Shown piece by piece: positions 28,401 through 38,336 of a stretch of 64,000 nt of DNA (positions within the stretch are counted from its first letter, which is position 1; each line of letters begins with the position of its first letter). The notes under the pieces are model-generated. The model saw only the letters and a program-made list of their open reading frames with translations. It searched no databases and was not told the DNA's origin. Made by a program: the position numbers and the translations under genes. Source of the stretch: Phytoamicus setariae (GTDB lineage: Bacteria > Pseudomonadota > Alphaproteobacteria > Rhizobiales > Rhizobiaceae); contig NZ_JAEQNC010000017.1 in assembly GCF_016722925.1 (NCBI RefSeq), positions 62,001 through 126,000 of the forward strand, given 5' to 3'.

Positions 28401-28513
28401 ACCGAGATGTTCAACGGGTCGTCGTTTCCAGCGTTTTTCGCCCAACCGACAACGTTCAACCCATTGTCGATCTGCTCGAAATGTCCGAGAATCTCCGGCT
28501 TTAGAGAGTTCAT
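25469..28513 (-). CDS. Three GW-type beta domains + GT2 + GT4 glycosyltransferase
   Basis: A 1014-residue protein. Three related N-terminal beta segments (about residues 8-80, 105-190 and 200-275) each carry a Gly-Trp; the first and third also have N-x-x-R-x-D(L/V), as in the 192-residue protein at 18863. A GT2 domain follows (about 345-570: VSVVVPVYGGAVEL, ILVNDNSPE, VILLNADTVV, GYGEEVDFCLKA). A GT4-like GT-B domain ends the protein (about 622-1000: HITHDLGGGTEKYV, IIGAISDIKGFPRLLE, SFFPNLWPETFSYTLS). Two catalytic domains suggest it adds two sugars of a surface glycan. The ATG at 28513 has GGAAAGACAAGACTGAA upstream; ATG 28552 is an alternative. No membrane helix. Confidence 0.83.
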   Translation of the reverse strand: MNSLKPEILGHFEQIDNGLNVVGWAKNAGNDDPLNISVALNKTIVSSGLSNQSRPDLMANGIASGRAGFCVPIARRSIKRLTNLVHVLADGEIIDGDGRILNVARGMSIMLAGIEHGALKIVVRGWIGAAIKAAVKIDGVSVGFIKIPFVEGSTADGVEVALTWQVPEAYWDGRAHVYVVEIDHESEVVRSDAVALSYPDYTVFVEHADFGRIEGWAFRQDRGIPLRLDAYCDGMRLGSASTNLKRADVRQELGGVTANLGFVLHFDAELEGDCAEVTLIDAETKIEVARISISSTYEELAAIAQHRRTAMKSVTSLSSGMLSSDGATSFIARDLVFKDAPTEAGGTVSVVVPVYGGAVELAECMDSIFAAQNETKTEIILVNDNSPETVIVQYLRALELQGRENLKILHRKQNHGFSAAVNLGMVAAGSNDVILLNADTVVQDGWVDRIVAAAAKDSNIGTVTPFSSNGEICTLPYLCKSIPVETPEIAKAVDEMAARVNAGKILDIPVAIGFCMFIRRACLMDVGAFDAAKWGRGYGEEVDFCLKASSRGWKHVLAADVFLIHRGAVSFGDEKLQRIIESAKKINEAYPFYDRVIQRFLARDPVAKLRRDVNIGLLADAMEEKRVLHITHDLGGGTEKYVQDLAYLYRQEDYANLILRFALLGSSKLEIQSDQSKYGRFFQAAHNETYSAREIEELKNDIIEFGPEKIHIHSPIGVPQVLLSWLVENFDYDVTVHDFAWACPSVTFTTPSGRYFGETPDDKPSLAAVVDRPFPGLRHYLEAAGNDIQQYRKAFQAVMSGAKRTFAGSHDTVNRLVRLGFDGEFVVKPHPRTDAVGQAEVRRLSVPAQSDRIRVAIIGAISDIKGFPRLLECAQHAYCHGLPLQFIVFGYTRNDAAFSDLPNVEILGAYEPSSIGSLLARYQPHISFFPNLWPETFSYTLSLAFEAGLWPVVTDIGAPAERVRELQYGSVVPREADVAEICQLLIEATQQLQAAHEVEVPDEDMLDSYLRSNS

Positions 28514-28892
28514 TTCAGTCTTGTCTTTCCAATCGAAACTATGGGCGAGCATCCCGGCCCATAGACAAACTCGGGCTCCGGTCATTGCCCCTTCACGACC
28601 TTCACGACGCAACCATACGCACGCCGTGATTGCATTTCACACGACACGAAGCCACCAAGGAATGCACGCAGTAGGCGCTGCGCGAATATCGCTCCGCGGG
28701 TAAAGTATGCAACCCCTGATGGATTTCCGATTCGCCGCTCCGGCCATTCAGCCGGGGCCGAATGGCTGACATATATCACCAAATCGTAATAGGACCAGTG
28801 CAAGATTTAGCAGTATGCAACTCGTCGCGACGTGTGTATCTGTGCGCTTCGTTTTTAAATTGCCTCATGATTCACAAGGAAACGAGAACAAA
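28514..28892. other. Intergenic region before the RTX gene
   Basis: 379 bases between divergent genes without a convincing gene: short frames here lack ribosome sites. The last 100 bases turn AT-rich and include the 10-base palindrome CGTCGCGACG at 28823-28832, so the promoter of the RTX gene is probably here. No known motif was recognised. Confidence 0.5.
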
Positions 28893-29303
28893 ATGGCATC
28901 TATGGTTGGCTCCAATAAGGGCGAAACGATCACCGGCAAATCTTTTGCGGACAAGCTGTTCGGCAAGGGCGGAAACGACGTCCTCAACGGGAATGGCGGC
29001 AATGACCGTCTCGACGGCGGCACCGGCAACGACACGCTGACCGGCGGCGCTGGCAAGGACACTTTCGTGTTCGGCGCGAAGTCCGGCAAGGACGTCATCA
29101 CCGATTTCGACGTCAAGAAGGACGTCATCGAAATCGCCAAGGGCATCAACGGCATCAAGAAGGCTGCTGATGTTCTCAAGCATGCCGACCAGAAGGGCAA
29201 GGATGTTGTTATCGACCTCGGTGGCGGCAACAAGATCACCCTGAAGGACGTCAAGCTCGCCGATCTCAAGAAGAACCCGGGCGACCATTTCGACATCGGC
29301 TGA
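28893..29303 (+). CDS. Small RTX (calcium-binding nonapeptide repeat) protein
   Basis: A 136-residue protein. Residues 24-58 contain four consecutive GGxGxDxUx units (GKGGNDVLN, GNGGNDRLD, GGTGNDTLT, GGAGKDTFV), the calcium-binding beta roll of type I secreted proteins. A helical and beta segment then ends in KNPGDHFDIG, a plausible C-terminal secretion signal. There is no N-terminal signal peptide and no enzymatic domain. AAGGAAACGAGAACAAA precedes the ATG. With a PrsD/PrsE-like exporter 5 kb away it is likely secreted; binding of a surface glycan is a guess. Confidence 0.85.
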   Translation: MASMVGSNKGETITGKSFADKLFGKGGNDVLNGNGGNDRLDGGTGNDTLTGGAGKDTFVFGAKSGKDVITDFDVKKDVIEIAKGINGIKKAADVLKHADQKGKDVVIDLGGGNKITLKDVKLADLKKNPGDHFDIG

Positions 29304-29322
29304 TCTCAGTCGCGTTAAATGG

Positions 29323-29347
29323 AAAAGGGCGCCATCGGCGCCCTTTT
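29323..29347. terminator. Bidirectional rho-independent terminator
   Basis: A perfect 11-base stem: AAAAGGGCGCC (29323-29333), loop ATC, GGCGCCCTTTT (29337-29347). The A-run and T-run make it work in both directions, serving the RTX gene and the convergent aldehyde dehydrogenase operon. Confidence 0.88.
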
Positions 29348-29371
29348 CTCGTTGTTGAAACCAATTGGAAA

Positions 29372-30871
29372 TTACAAGAACCTCTGCCAGATCGTCTTGT
29401 AGTCGCAGTATTTGGCGATGGCATGCACCGAGCGATCTCGACCGAAGCCCGATTGCTTGAAGCCGCCGAACGGCGTGGCAAAGTTCGACAGATCGTAGCA
29501 GTTGATCCAGACAGTGCCGGCATGAATACCCTCCGACATGCGATGCGCACGGCTCATGTCCGAGGTAAAGACAGCCCCCGCCAACCCATACTCGGTATCA
29601 TTGGCAATCGTCAGTGCCTCCTGCTCGGTCGAGAACGGAATCGCTGTCAGCACCGGGCCGAAAATTTCCTTGCGCGCCAGCGACGAATCATTGGACGGCG
29701 CGACAAACACCCCCGGCGAAAGGTAGTAGCCACCGGTATCCGCCATCACCCGCTCGGCCCCGAAGGCACGCCTTGCACCTTCGCGCTCGCCAGCCTCGAT
29801 CATCGTCAGCACCATGCCGAGATGAGCATCTTCGATCAGCGCGCCAATCTGCGCCGACGGCTCAAGCGGATGAGCCAGGGTAATCTCGCGTGCCGTTACC
29901 TCCCGGATCTTCTCGATCAACGTATCCATAATGCTGGCTTCGGCGATCAGCCGTGTCGAAGCATGGCAGGTTTCGCCGGAATTGTAGAAGCAACCCCAGG
30001 CTGCGGCAGACGAGGCTGCATCGAGATCGGCGTCGGCAAACACCACCAACGGCGATTTTCCACCGAGTTCCAGCGCTACCCGCTTGAGATTGGTGGATGC
30101 CGCATAGCCCATGATCAGCTTGCCGACCTCGGTCGAACCGGTAAACGCAATCATATCGACGTCCATGTGGCAGGCGAGCGCCTTGCCCACTTCCTCGCCA
30201 TAACCCGTGACGACATTGAACACCCCGTCCGGCAAACCGGCCTGGCTCGCCAGTTCCGCAAGCTTGATCGCGGTCAGGGACGATTGCTCGGCAGGCTTCA
30301 GCACCACCGAATTACCTGCGGCAAGCGCGGGGCCGAGTTTCCACGTCTCGATGATCATCGGGTAGTTCCACGGCGTAATCGCGCCGATAACGCCCAGAGG
30401 CACCTTGCGCACCAGCGCACGGTCATTCGGACCGGTCGGCGCAATCTCATCATAAAGCTTGTCGCACATCTCGGCGTAGTACTGGATGCAGTCAGCCGCC
30501 AGCCGCACATCAACATTCAGCGAAGCCATCACCGGCTTTCCGACATCGATCGTCTCAAGCAGCGCCAGTTCCTCGCGATGCTGGCGGATGAGCTCCGCCC
30601 AGGCGAGCATGATCCTCTTTCTCTCAGCTGGCTCCTTGCCACGCCAGACACCACTTGCGAAAGCTTTGCGAGCGGCCCCCACAGCTCGATCGACGTCGTT
30701 GATGTTGCCGCGTGCAATTTGCGCTGAAGGCTTGCCATCCATCGGCCGGATGCGGGTGAATGTCAGGCCCGTGGAAGCAGGCTGTCGCTTGCCATCGATA
30801 AAATGGTTGCCGTTTAGACTAATCTGCGTGAGCGCATTTTCCCAATAGGCTCTGTCGTATTCTATAGTCAT
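29372..30871 (-). CDS. Aldehyde dehydrogenase family protein
   Basis: A 499-residue NAD(P)-dependent aldehyde dehydrogenase. Visible are the NAD loop AFTGSTEVGK, the general base in LELGGKSPLVVFADAD and the catalytic cysteine in YNSGETCHAST. It oxidises an aldehyde to the acid; the substrate is not identifiable from sequence. It lies 13 bases downstream of an iron alcohol dehydrogenase, so the two probably take an alcohol to its carboxylate. Confidence 0.9.
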   Translation of the reverse strand: MTIEYDRAYWENALTQISLNGNHFIDGKRQPASTGLTFTRIRPMDGKPSAQIARGNINDVDRAVGAARKAFASGVWRGKEPAERKRIMLAWAELIRQHREELALLETIDVGKPVMASLNVDVRLAADCIQYYAEMCDKLYDEIAPTGPNDRALVRKVPLGVIGAITPWNYPMIIETWKLGPALAAGNSVVLKPAEQSSLTAIKLAELASQAGLPDGVFNVVTGYGEEVGKALACHMDVDMIAFTGSTEVGKLIMGYAASTNLKRVALELGGKSPLVVFADADLDAASSAAAWGCFYNSGETCHASTRLIAEASIMDTLIEKIREVTAREITLAHPLEPSAQIGALIEDAHLGMVLTMIEAGEREGARRAFGAERVMADTGGYYLSPGVFVAPSNDSSLARKEIFGPVLTAIPFSTEQEALTIANDTEYGLAGAVFTSDMSRAHRMSEGIHAGTVWINCYDLSNFATPFGGFKQSGFGRDRSVHAIAKYCDYKTIWQRFL

Positions 30872-30884
30872 GATCAGGGAATCC

Positions 30885-32021
30885 TTACTTCATAGCCATG
30901 ATGGATGCTGCCATGTGATCGATATCAGCGTCTGTGACATCGCGGACCGTCGACTTGCGCATCGGCTGGTTTTCGGTGGCGCGCATTTCGTGCCCGAGCT
31001 CAGCCGCGCCGACACCTGCAAACGCGTCCGGCAGCTTACGGATGACGGCGCAGCGATCCATGAGAGCGCTGAAAAAGGCCGGCAGTTCGTTAGCAGACTC
31101 CAATCCGCAAGCGCGGGCCGCGGCTTTCAGGTCATCTGTATCGGCTTCAACCAGCCACGGTAACGTCACTTCGAAGCCGAGCGCGGTTGCAAGTCCGTGA
31201 TGGACCGGTGCCAGCCCTGCCATGGCATGCGAAATATTATGAGCAATCGCGGTACCGCAATTGTCGATGGCAGCGCCGCCATAGGAAGACCCGAGCAGCA
31301 CGGCTCCGCGTGCAGCCAGATCATCAGGCGCTTTTACCGCACGCTCAAGATTGGCCGAAAGCAGGCGAAGCGCTTCATGACCAAAGATCTTCCCTGCGGG
31401 ATTTGCATTGCGGTTGGTGGATGCTTCAAATGCATGCACGAACGCATCGAGTCCACACCAGGCCGTCAAATTGGCGGGCAACGACACGGTTAGGACCGGA
31501 TCGAGTATGACAAGATCTGACTTGCTCTTGGCGCCCCAGACCCAGAGCTTCTTGCCTGCCGGACCGGTGAAGATGTTGGTGGCCGAGGTCTCGGACCCTG
31601 TGCCGGCCGTCGTCGGGATCATGATCTTGCCGAGTGGTTTTTCCGGAAGCGGATTGGCTGCGAGCGCATAGTGCATTGGGTCTTCACCCGAGGCAGCAGT
31701 ACAGGCCGCGATCTTGGCAATATCGAGCGCGGAGCCGCCACCGATGCCAATGACAAGGCTGCACCCTCGCGCTACAGCTGTTGCGGCCTGAACATGAGCA
31801 AGCTTGGGTTCTCCGGAAAAGTCCGAATAGATGGCAGCGGTAATGCCGGCGGCATCCAGCAGTTTCACGACCTTGTCGCCTAAACCGGAGGCGGCCAGAA
31901 AGCCGTCGATCACGATTGCGGCCTTGCCGTTATCGCAAAGGGCCTGCGCATGAGCAGCAATGTTGTCAATTTCGTTCGCCCCGAAGCGAATCTCGGGAAC
32001 GGGCGAGAACGAGAAGTTCAT
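30885..32021 (-). CDS. Iron-containing alcohol dehydrogenase
   Basis: A 378-residue group III alcohol dehydrogenase. The dinucleotide loop is VIGIGGGSALDIAKIAA, with PTTAGTGSETS next to it. The metal ligands fall in GLDAFVHAFEAS and AIAHNISHAMAGLAPVHHG. It would oxidise a primary alcohol or reduce the aldehyde, working with the adjacent aldehyde dehydrogenase. The substrate is unknown. It is the first gene of the pair; its promoter must lie in 32022-32140, next to the atp terminator. Confidence 0.9.
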   Translation of the reverse strand: MNFSFSPVPEIRFGANEIDNIAAHAQALCDNGKAAIVIDGFLAASGLGDKVVKLLDAAGITAAIYSDFSGEPKLAHVQAATAVARGCSLVIGIGGGSALDIAKIAACTAASGEDPMHYALAANPLPEKPLGKIMIPTTAGTGSETSATNIFTGPAGKKLWVWGAKSKSDLVILDPVLTVSLPANLTAWCGLDAFVHAFEASTNRNANPAGKIFGHEALRLLSANLERAVKAPDDLAARGAVLLGSSYGGAAIDNCGTAIAHNISHAMAGLAPVHHGLATALGFEVTLPWLVEADTDDLKAAARACGLESANELPAFFSALMDRCAVIRKLPDAFAGVGAAELGHEMRATENQPMRKSTVRDVTDADIDHMAASIMAMK

Positions 32022-32145
32022 GAAAGTCTCCGGAAACGTGCGAAGCCAGTGTCAACCGCTTCGCCTGTGTGAATATAGCCAGAAGCTATCTCGTTCCGGG
32101 CGGCATTTCCCGCATCAAATGCGACATGAAAATCGGGTTAAAGGT

Positions 32146-32179
32146 GAAAAATAACAAAGCCCCCGACGATGCGGGGGCT
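32146..32179 (-). terminator. Terminator of the atp operon
   Basis: Read on the minus strand, AGCCCCCG and CGGGGGCT (32172-32179 and 32158-32165) form an 8-base stem with a 6-base loop, followed by TTTGTTATTTTT. It begins 26 bases after the atpC stop. Confidence 0.85.
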
Positions 32180-32204
32180 CTGCGAAATTCTATGCACTCG
32201 AAGG

Positions 32205-32606
32205 TCAGGCAGCGAATGCCGACAGGCCGTTCAGATCTGCAATCAGCTGCGAGATACGCAACCGCGCTACATCGTTGGCAGCATTGCCGAGATCGGTATT
32301 GGCCTGATTGACGCGCTTGGCAAGCGCATCCTTCGTAAAGTCCGAAACCGGAAGCGCCGCTTCAGCCAGAAGCGTGCAGCCGCTCGGCAGAATATCTGCA
32401 AAGCCGCCGAACACGACGAAACGTTGCGTCTCGCCAGTTGCTTCCTTGACCGTGATCACTCCGGGGCGGATCGTCGTCATGAACGGCGCGTGATTGGCCA
32501 TGACAGCCATTTCGCCTTCCGTGGCCGGCAGGACAACTTCGGTCACCGATGCCGACATCAGGAGCCGTTCCGGCGAGACAAGTTCAAAATTGAAACTATC
32601 AGCCAT
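32205..32606 (-). CDS. atpC: ATP synthase F1 subunit epsilon
   Basis: A 133-residue epsilon subunit. The N-terminal beta sandwich (FNFELVSPERLLMSASV, MAVMANHAPFMTTIRPGVI) is followed by a short helical hairpin (about 88-133). It is part of the central stalk and can inhibit ATP hydrolysis. It is the last gene of the operon, 69 bases after atpD. Confidence 0.95.
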   Translation of the reverse strand: MADSFNFELVSPERLLMSASVTEVVLPATEGEMAVMANHAPFMTTIRPGVITVKEATGETQRFVVFGGFADILPSGCTLLAEAALPVSDFTKDALAKRVNQANTDLGNAANDVARLRISQLIADLNGLSAFAA

Positions 32607-32675
32607 AATCAGTCACTCTTTCTCTAAACAGTTTGCGAGCGCCAAGCCACTTCAGCCGTGCGCTCGCAAATCTTG

Positions 32676-35040
<2,365 letters not shown>

Positions 35041-35066
35041 CCGTTTTCCGTCCTAACTTATGCCGT

Positions 35067-36596
35067 TCAGGCGAAGGTCTTCGAGAAGCTGTCGAGAGCG
35101 GCCTTAAGCTTGGCACGCGTGTCGTCGCTCACTGCCTTTTCCGTACGGATCGCTTCGAGGATCGCCTTGCCTTCGCTGCGCAGGTTCGCCAGGAAAGCCT
35201 GTTCGAACTTGCCGACCTGGTTGACTGCGAGCCTGTCGAGGTAGCCGTTCACGCCGGCGAAGATCACCGCAACCTGTTCTTCCGTCTTGAGCGGCGAGAA
35301 CTGCGGCTGCTTGAGAAGTTCGGTAAGGCGTGCGCCACGGTTCAGCAGGCGCTGGGTTGCAGCGTCGAGGTCCGAGCCGAACTGTGCGAAGGCCGCCATT
35401 TCGCGGTACTGAGCAAGTTCACCCTTGATCGAACCGGCAACCTGCTTCATCGCCTTGATCTGCGCAGCCGAACCGACGCGGGAAACCGACAGACCGACGT
35501 TAACGGCCGGACGGATGCCCTGATAGAACAGGTCGGTTTCGAGGAAGATCTGACCGTCGGTGATCGAAATCACGTTGGTCGGGATAAACGCCGAAACGTC
35601 GTTACCCTGGGTTTCAATGACCGGAAGTGCAGTCAGCGAGCCGGCGCCGTTGTCTTCGTTGAGCTTCGCGGCGCGTTCGAGCAGGCGCGAGTGCAGATAG
35701 AAGACGTCGCCTGGATAGGCTTCGCGGCCCGGCGGGCGGCGCAGAAGCAGGGACATCTGACGATACGCAACGGCCTGCTTGGAAAGGTCGTCATAGCCGA
35801 TGAGGGCATGCTTGCCGTTGTCGCGGAAGTACTCACCCATGGCGCAGCCGGCGAACGGTGCGAGATACTGCATCGGAGCCGGATCGGAAGCGGTTGCGGC
35901 AACGATGATCGAATATTGCAGCGCGCCGCGCTCTTCGAGTACCTTGACGAACTGGGCAACCGTCGAGCGCTTCTGGCCGATAGCCACATAGACGCAATAG
36001 AGCTTTTCGCTATCCGGGCCATTGTCGTGAATGGCCTTCTGGTTGAGGATAGTGTCGAGAATGATGGCGGTCTTGCCGGTCTGGCGGTCACCGATCACGA
36101 GCTCGCGCTGGCCGCGACCAACCGGGATAAGGGCGTCGATGGCCTTGAGGCCGGTCGACATCGGCTCATGCACCGACTTGCGCGGAATGATGCCCGGAGC
36201 CTTGATATCGACGCGCGAACGCTTGGTCGCATTGATCGGGCCCTTGCCGTCGATCGGGTTGCCGAGCGCGTCAACAACGCGGCCGAGCAATTCCGGACCT
36301 ACGGGAACGTCAACGATGGCGCCGGTCCGCTTGACGGTGTCGCCTTCTTTGATGTCGCGGTCGGAGCCGAAGATAACCACGCCGACATTGTCGGCTTCGA
36401 GGTTAAGCGCCATACCGCGGATGCCGCCGGGGAATTCAACCATTTCGCCGGCCTGGACATTGTCGAGGCCATAGACACGGGCAATGCCGTCGCCGACGGA
36501 CAGAACCTGTCCGACTTCGGAGACTTCAGCCTCTTTGCCAAAATTCTTGATCTGGTCTTTGAGAATTGCGGAAATTTCCGCGGCGCGGATATCCAT
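35067..36596 (-). CDS. atpA: ATP synthase F1 subunit alpha
   Basis: A 509-residue alpha subunit. It opens [19 protein letters not shown], has the P-loop [17 protein letters not shown] (about residues 169-185) and the conserved [20 protein letters not shown]. It is non-catalytic but binds nucleotide in the alpha3beta3 ring. Its ATG shares one base with the atpH stop (TGATG), showing translational coupling. Confidence 0.97.
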   Translation of the reverse strand: MDIRAAEISAILKDQIKNFGKEAEVSEVGQVLSVGDGIARVYGLDNVQAGEMVEFPGGIRGMALNLEADNVGVVIFGSDRDIKEGDTVKRTGAIVDVPVGPELLGRVVDALGNPIDGKGPINATKRSRVDIKAPGIIPRKSVHEPMSTGLKAIDALIPVGRGQRELVIGDRQTGKTAIILDTILNQKAIHDNGPDSEKLYCVYVAIGQKRSTVAQFVKVLEERGALQYSIIVAATASDPAPMQYLAPFAGCAMGEYFRDNGKHALIGYDDLSKQAVAYRQMSLLLRRPPGREAYPGDVFYLHSRLLERAAKLNEDNGAGSLTALPVIETQGNDVSAFIPTNVISITDGQIFLETDLFYQGIRPAVNVGLSVSRVGSAAQIKAMKQVAGSIKGELAQYREMAAFAQFGSDLDAATQRLLNRGARLTELLKQPQFSPLKTEEQVAVIFAGVNGYLDRLAVNQVGKFEQAFLANLRSEGKAILEAIRTEKAVSDDTRAKLKAALDSFSKTFA

Positions 36597-37156
36597 CAGC
36601 CAACCTCTTTCAGTGAAAGCTTAAGAGTAGAAAGTTTCGTGCGAAGCGATGTATCGATCTGCCTGGATCCGACCTGAACGATCAGACCACCGAGCAATGA
36701 CGGATCGACCGTCAGATTGATCGTGACATCTTTTCCGGTGACGCTTTTGAGCGCCGCCTTCAATTCTTTTTCCTGCGCTGCGGAAAGCGCATGGGCCGAA
36801 GCGACATCGGCCGACATCTCGCCCCGATGGCGAGCATGAATCTCGCGGAACGACTTGATCATGCCGGGAACGGCAAACAGGCGGCGGTTTGAAGCCGTCA
36901 CCTTGATGAAGTTGGCTGCAAGACCACTAATCCCGGCCTTTTCGAGAACGGCGGAAACGGCATTGAGCTGTTCCTGCGCCGAAAATACCGGGCTGAGGAC
37001 CAATCGCTTGAAATCCGCAGATTCATCGATCAGGGACTGAAACTTGTCGAGCGCCCCTGCGACTTCAGACAAAGCGTTTTCATCGAGCGCCAGATCGAAA
37101 AGCGATGAGGCATAACGCTCGGCCACGCCAGAAACGGATTGCGATGAACCTGCCAC
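36596..37156 (-). CDS. atpH: ATP synthase F1 subunit delta
   Basis: A 186-residue delta (OSCP) subunit joining F1 to the peripheral stalk. It has [20 protein letters not shown] at the N-terminus, and the C-terminal domain ends with [19 protein letters not shown]. The start is taken as GTG 37156, preceded by AGAGGAATTAGGGAAA; this gives the usual length, while the longer frame adds 21 non-conserved residues. First gene of atpHAGDC; the promoter should lie in 37157-37426. The F0 genes are elsewhere, as usual in alphaproteobacteria. Confidence 0.94.
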   Translation of the reverse strand: MAGSSQSVSGVAERYASSLFDLALDENALSEVAGALDKFQSLIDESADFKRLVLSPVFSAQEQLNAVSAVLEKAGISGLAANFIKVTASNRRLFAVPGMIKSFREIHARHRGEMSADVASAHALSAAQEKELKAALKSVTGKDVTINLTVDPSLLGGLIVQVGSRQIDTSLRTKLSTLKLSLKEVG

Positions 37157-37426
37157 GCGCTGGGTTTCCCTAATTCCTCTCAAGTGTGCAGCATTGCGAC
37201 GCAAGCGCCACAACAACACCTTGAATTTGTTGCATTATTTTTGAGCGGCTATGAGAAGCTTGCCCCATATCCCCCAAAAACTCGCAAGCCATCTAGCATA
37301 GCTGGTTTGGAGTCGCAACACAGGATATTACCGAATGTTACGGCAGTTGCGCATTTCTTTTTCAATCTGACTCAAGATTGATTCCGAACGTGGAATATTT
37401 TTCCGCCTAGGGCCGCGGAAGCGCGA

Positions 37427-38236
37427 CTACATCATCGTTGAAATATGGGCAACAACAGCGGCGGCGGCGACGACTTCCACCACCAGGGCAACGATCGCAT
37501 AGACATAATTTCCGCGATTGAATGCAAGAGCGATCAGGCGCCCGAACACAGCAAGTATGAACGCCCCTGCGACCCCCAGATTGGCCATGAGGAAATCCAT
37601 CGGTGCATTTTCACCATTGGCGCTGACGAACAGCCCGATCAACCCCACCCCGAGCGCAAATCCGCCGGCCGAACGAATGGTGGTGATCGCCGAGGCTTTT
37701 TCGGCCGTCACGCCAAGGCCGCTGACCGTCATCGACATGCGCGGTCCGAACATCACCAAGGCTCCGAGGAGAGTGAGTCCCGCATAGGTAAAGAACACCA
37801 GTCTGGCATCCAGCGCCTGCGGAACCGCCATCTGGGTGTCCGGCCTGAATACATCGAAGAAGTAATAGAGTGTTGCAGCAGTCAGCACCGCCTGCACCAG
37901 CAGCAGCAGGAAATTGAGTAGCGTCGACGCCTTGTCCGACATCAGCGACAGGACACGCCCGAAGGTGGAAAGCAGAAGCCCGATCGCCACAACGGTATAA
38001 AGGACCGGCTGATCGAACATCAGGGTCGCGATCGAAAGTCCGGCTAGGAAACCACCTGCAGCGCGCAACTCGCCAATGCCGCCTGGCCGCTTTTCATGGC
38101 TTTCCAGGCCTAGAAATCGACCGACCGCCGTGGGAAACAACAGGAATGACAATCCGACGACGGTCAGGAACCCGACGGCTGCAAATGCCGCTTGCGCACC
38201 GGGCGCGGAGGGAAACTCCGGCAGAGAAAATTCCAT
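37427..38236 (-). CDS. Membrane protein with duplicated DUF4345-like domain
   Basis: A 269-residue integral membrane protein with about eight hydrophobic segments. Two halves repeat one pattern: GELRAAGGFLAGLSIATL then STFGRVLSLMSD in the first, and TTIRSAGGFALGVGLIGL then AVFGRLIALAFN in the second. It resembles DUF4345 proteins, here as a tandem duplication. The function is unknown. AAGGGGCGCCA precedes the ATG at 38236. It lies upstream of the atp operon on the same strand, about 270 bases away, and is probably independent. Confidence 0.72.
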   Translation of the reverse strand: MEFSLPEFPSAPGAQAAFAAVGFLTVVGLSFLLFPTAVGRFLGLESHEKRPGGIGELRAAGGFLAGLSIATLMFDQPVLYTVVAIGLLLSTFGRVLSLMSDKASTLLNFLLLLVQAVLTAATLYYFFDVFRPDTQMAVPQALDARLVFFTYAGLTLLGALVMFGPRMSMTVSGLGVTAEKASAITTIRSAGGFALGVGLIGLFVSANGENAPMDFLMANLGVAGAFILAVFGRLIALAFNRGNYVYAIVALVVEVVAAAAVVAHISTMM

Positions 38237-38336
38237 TGGCGCCCCTTGTTCGCGCAATACCTGCGGATGTTATGCCATAGCTGAGTTTGCGCGAAAATGT
38301 CCGACATGACACGCACAGCGTTTTTTTACGATGGTA

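Noticed and set aside
28582-28803. Short minus-strand frame in the gap before the RTX gene
   Set aside because: No ribosome site, no domain, and the region behaves like a promoter spacer.
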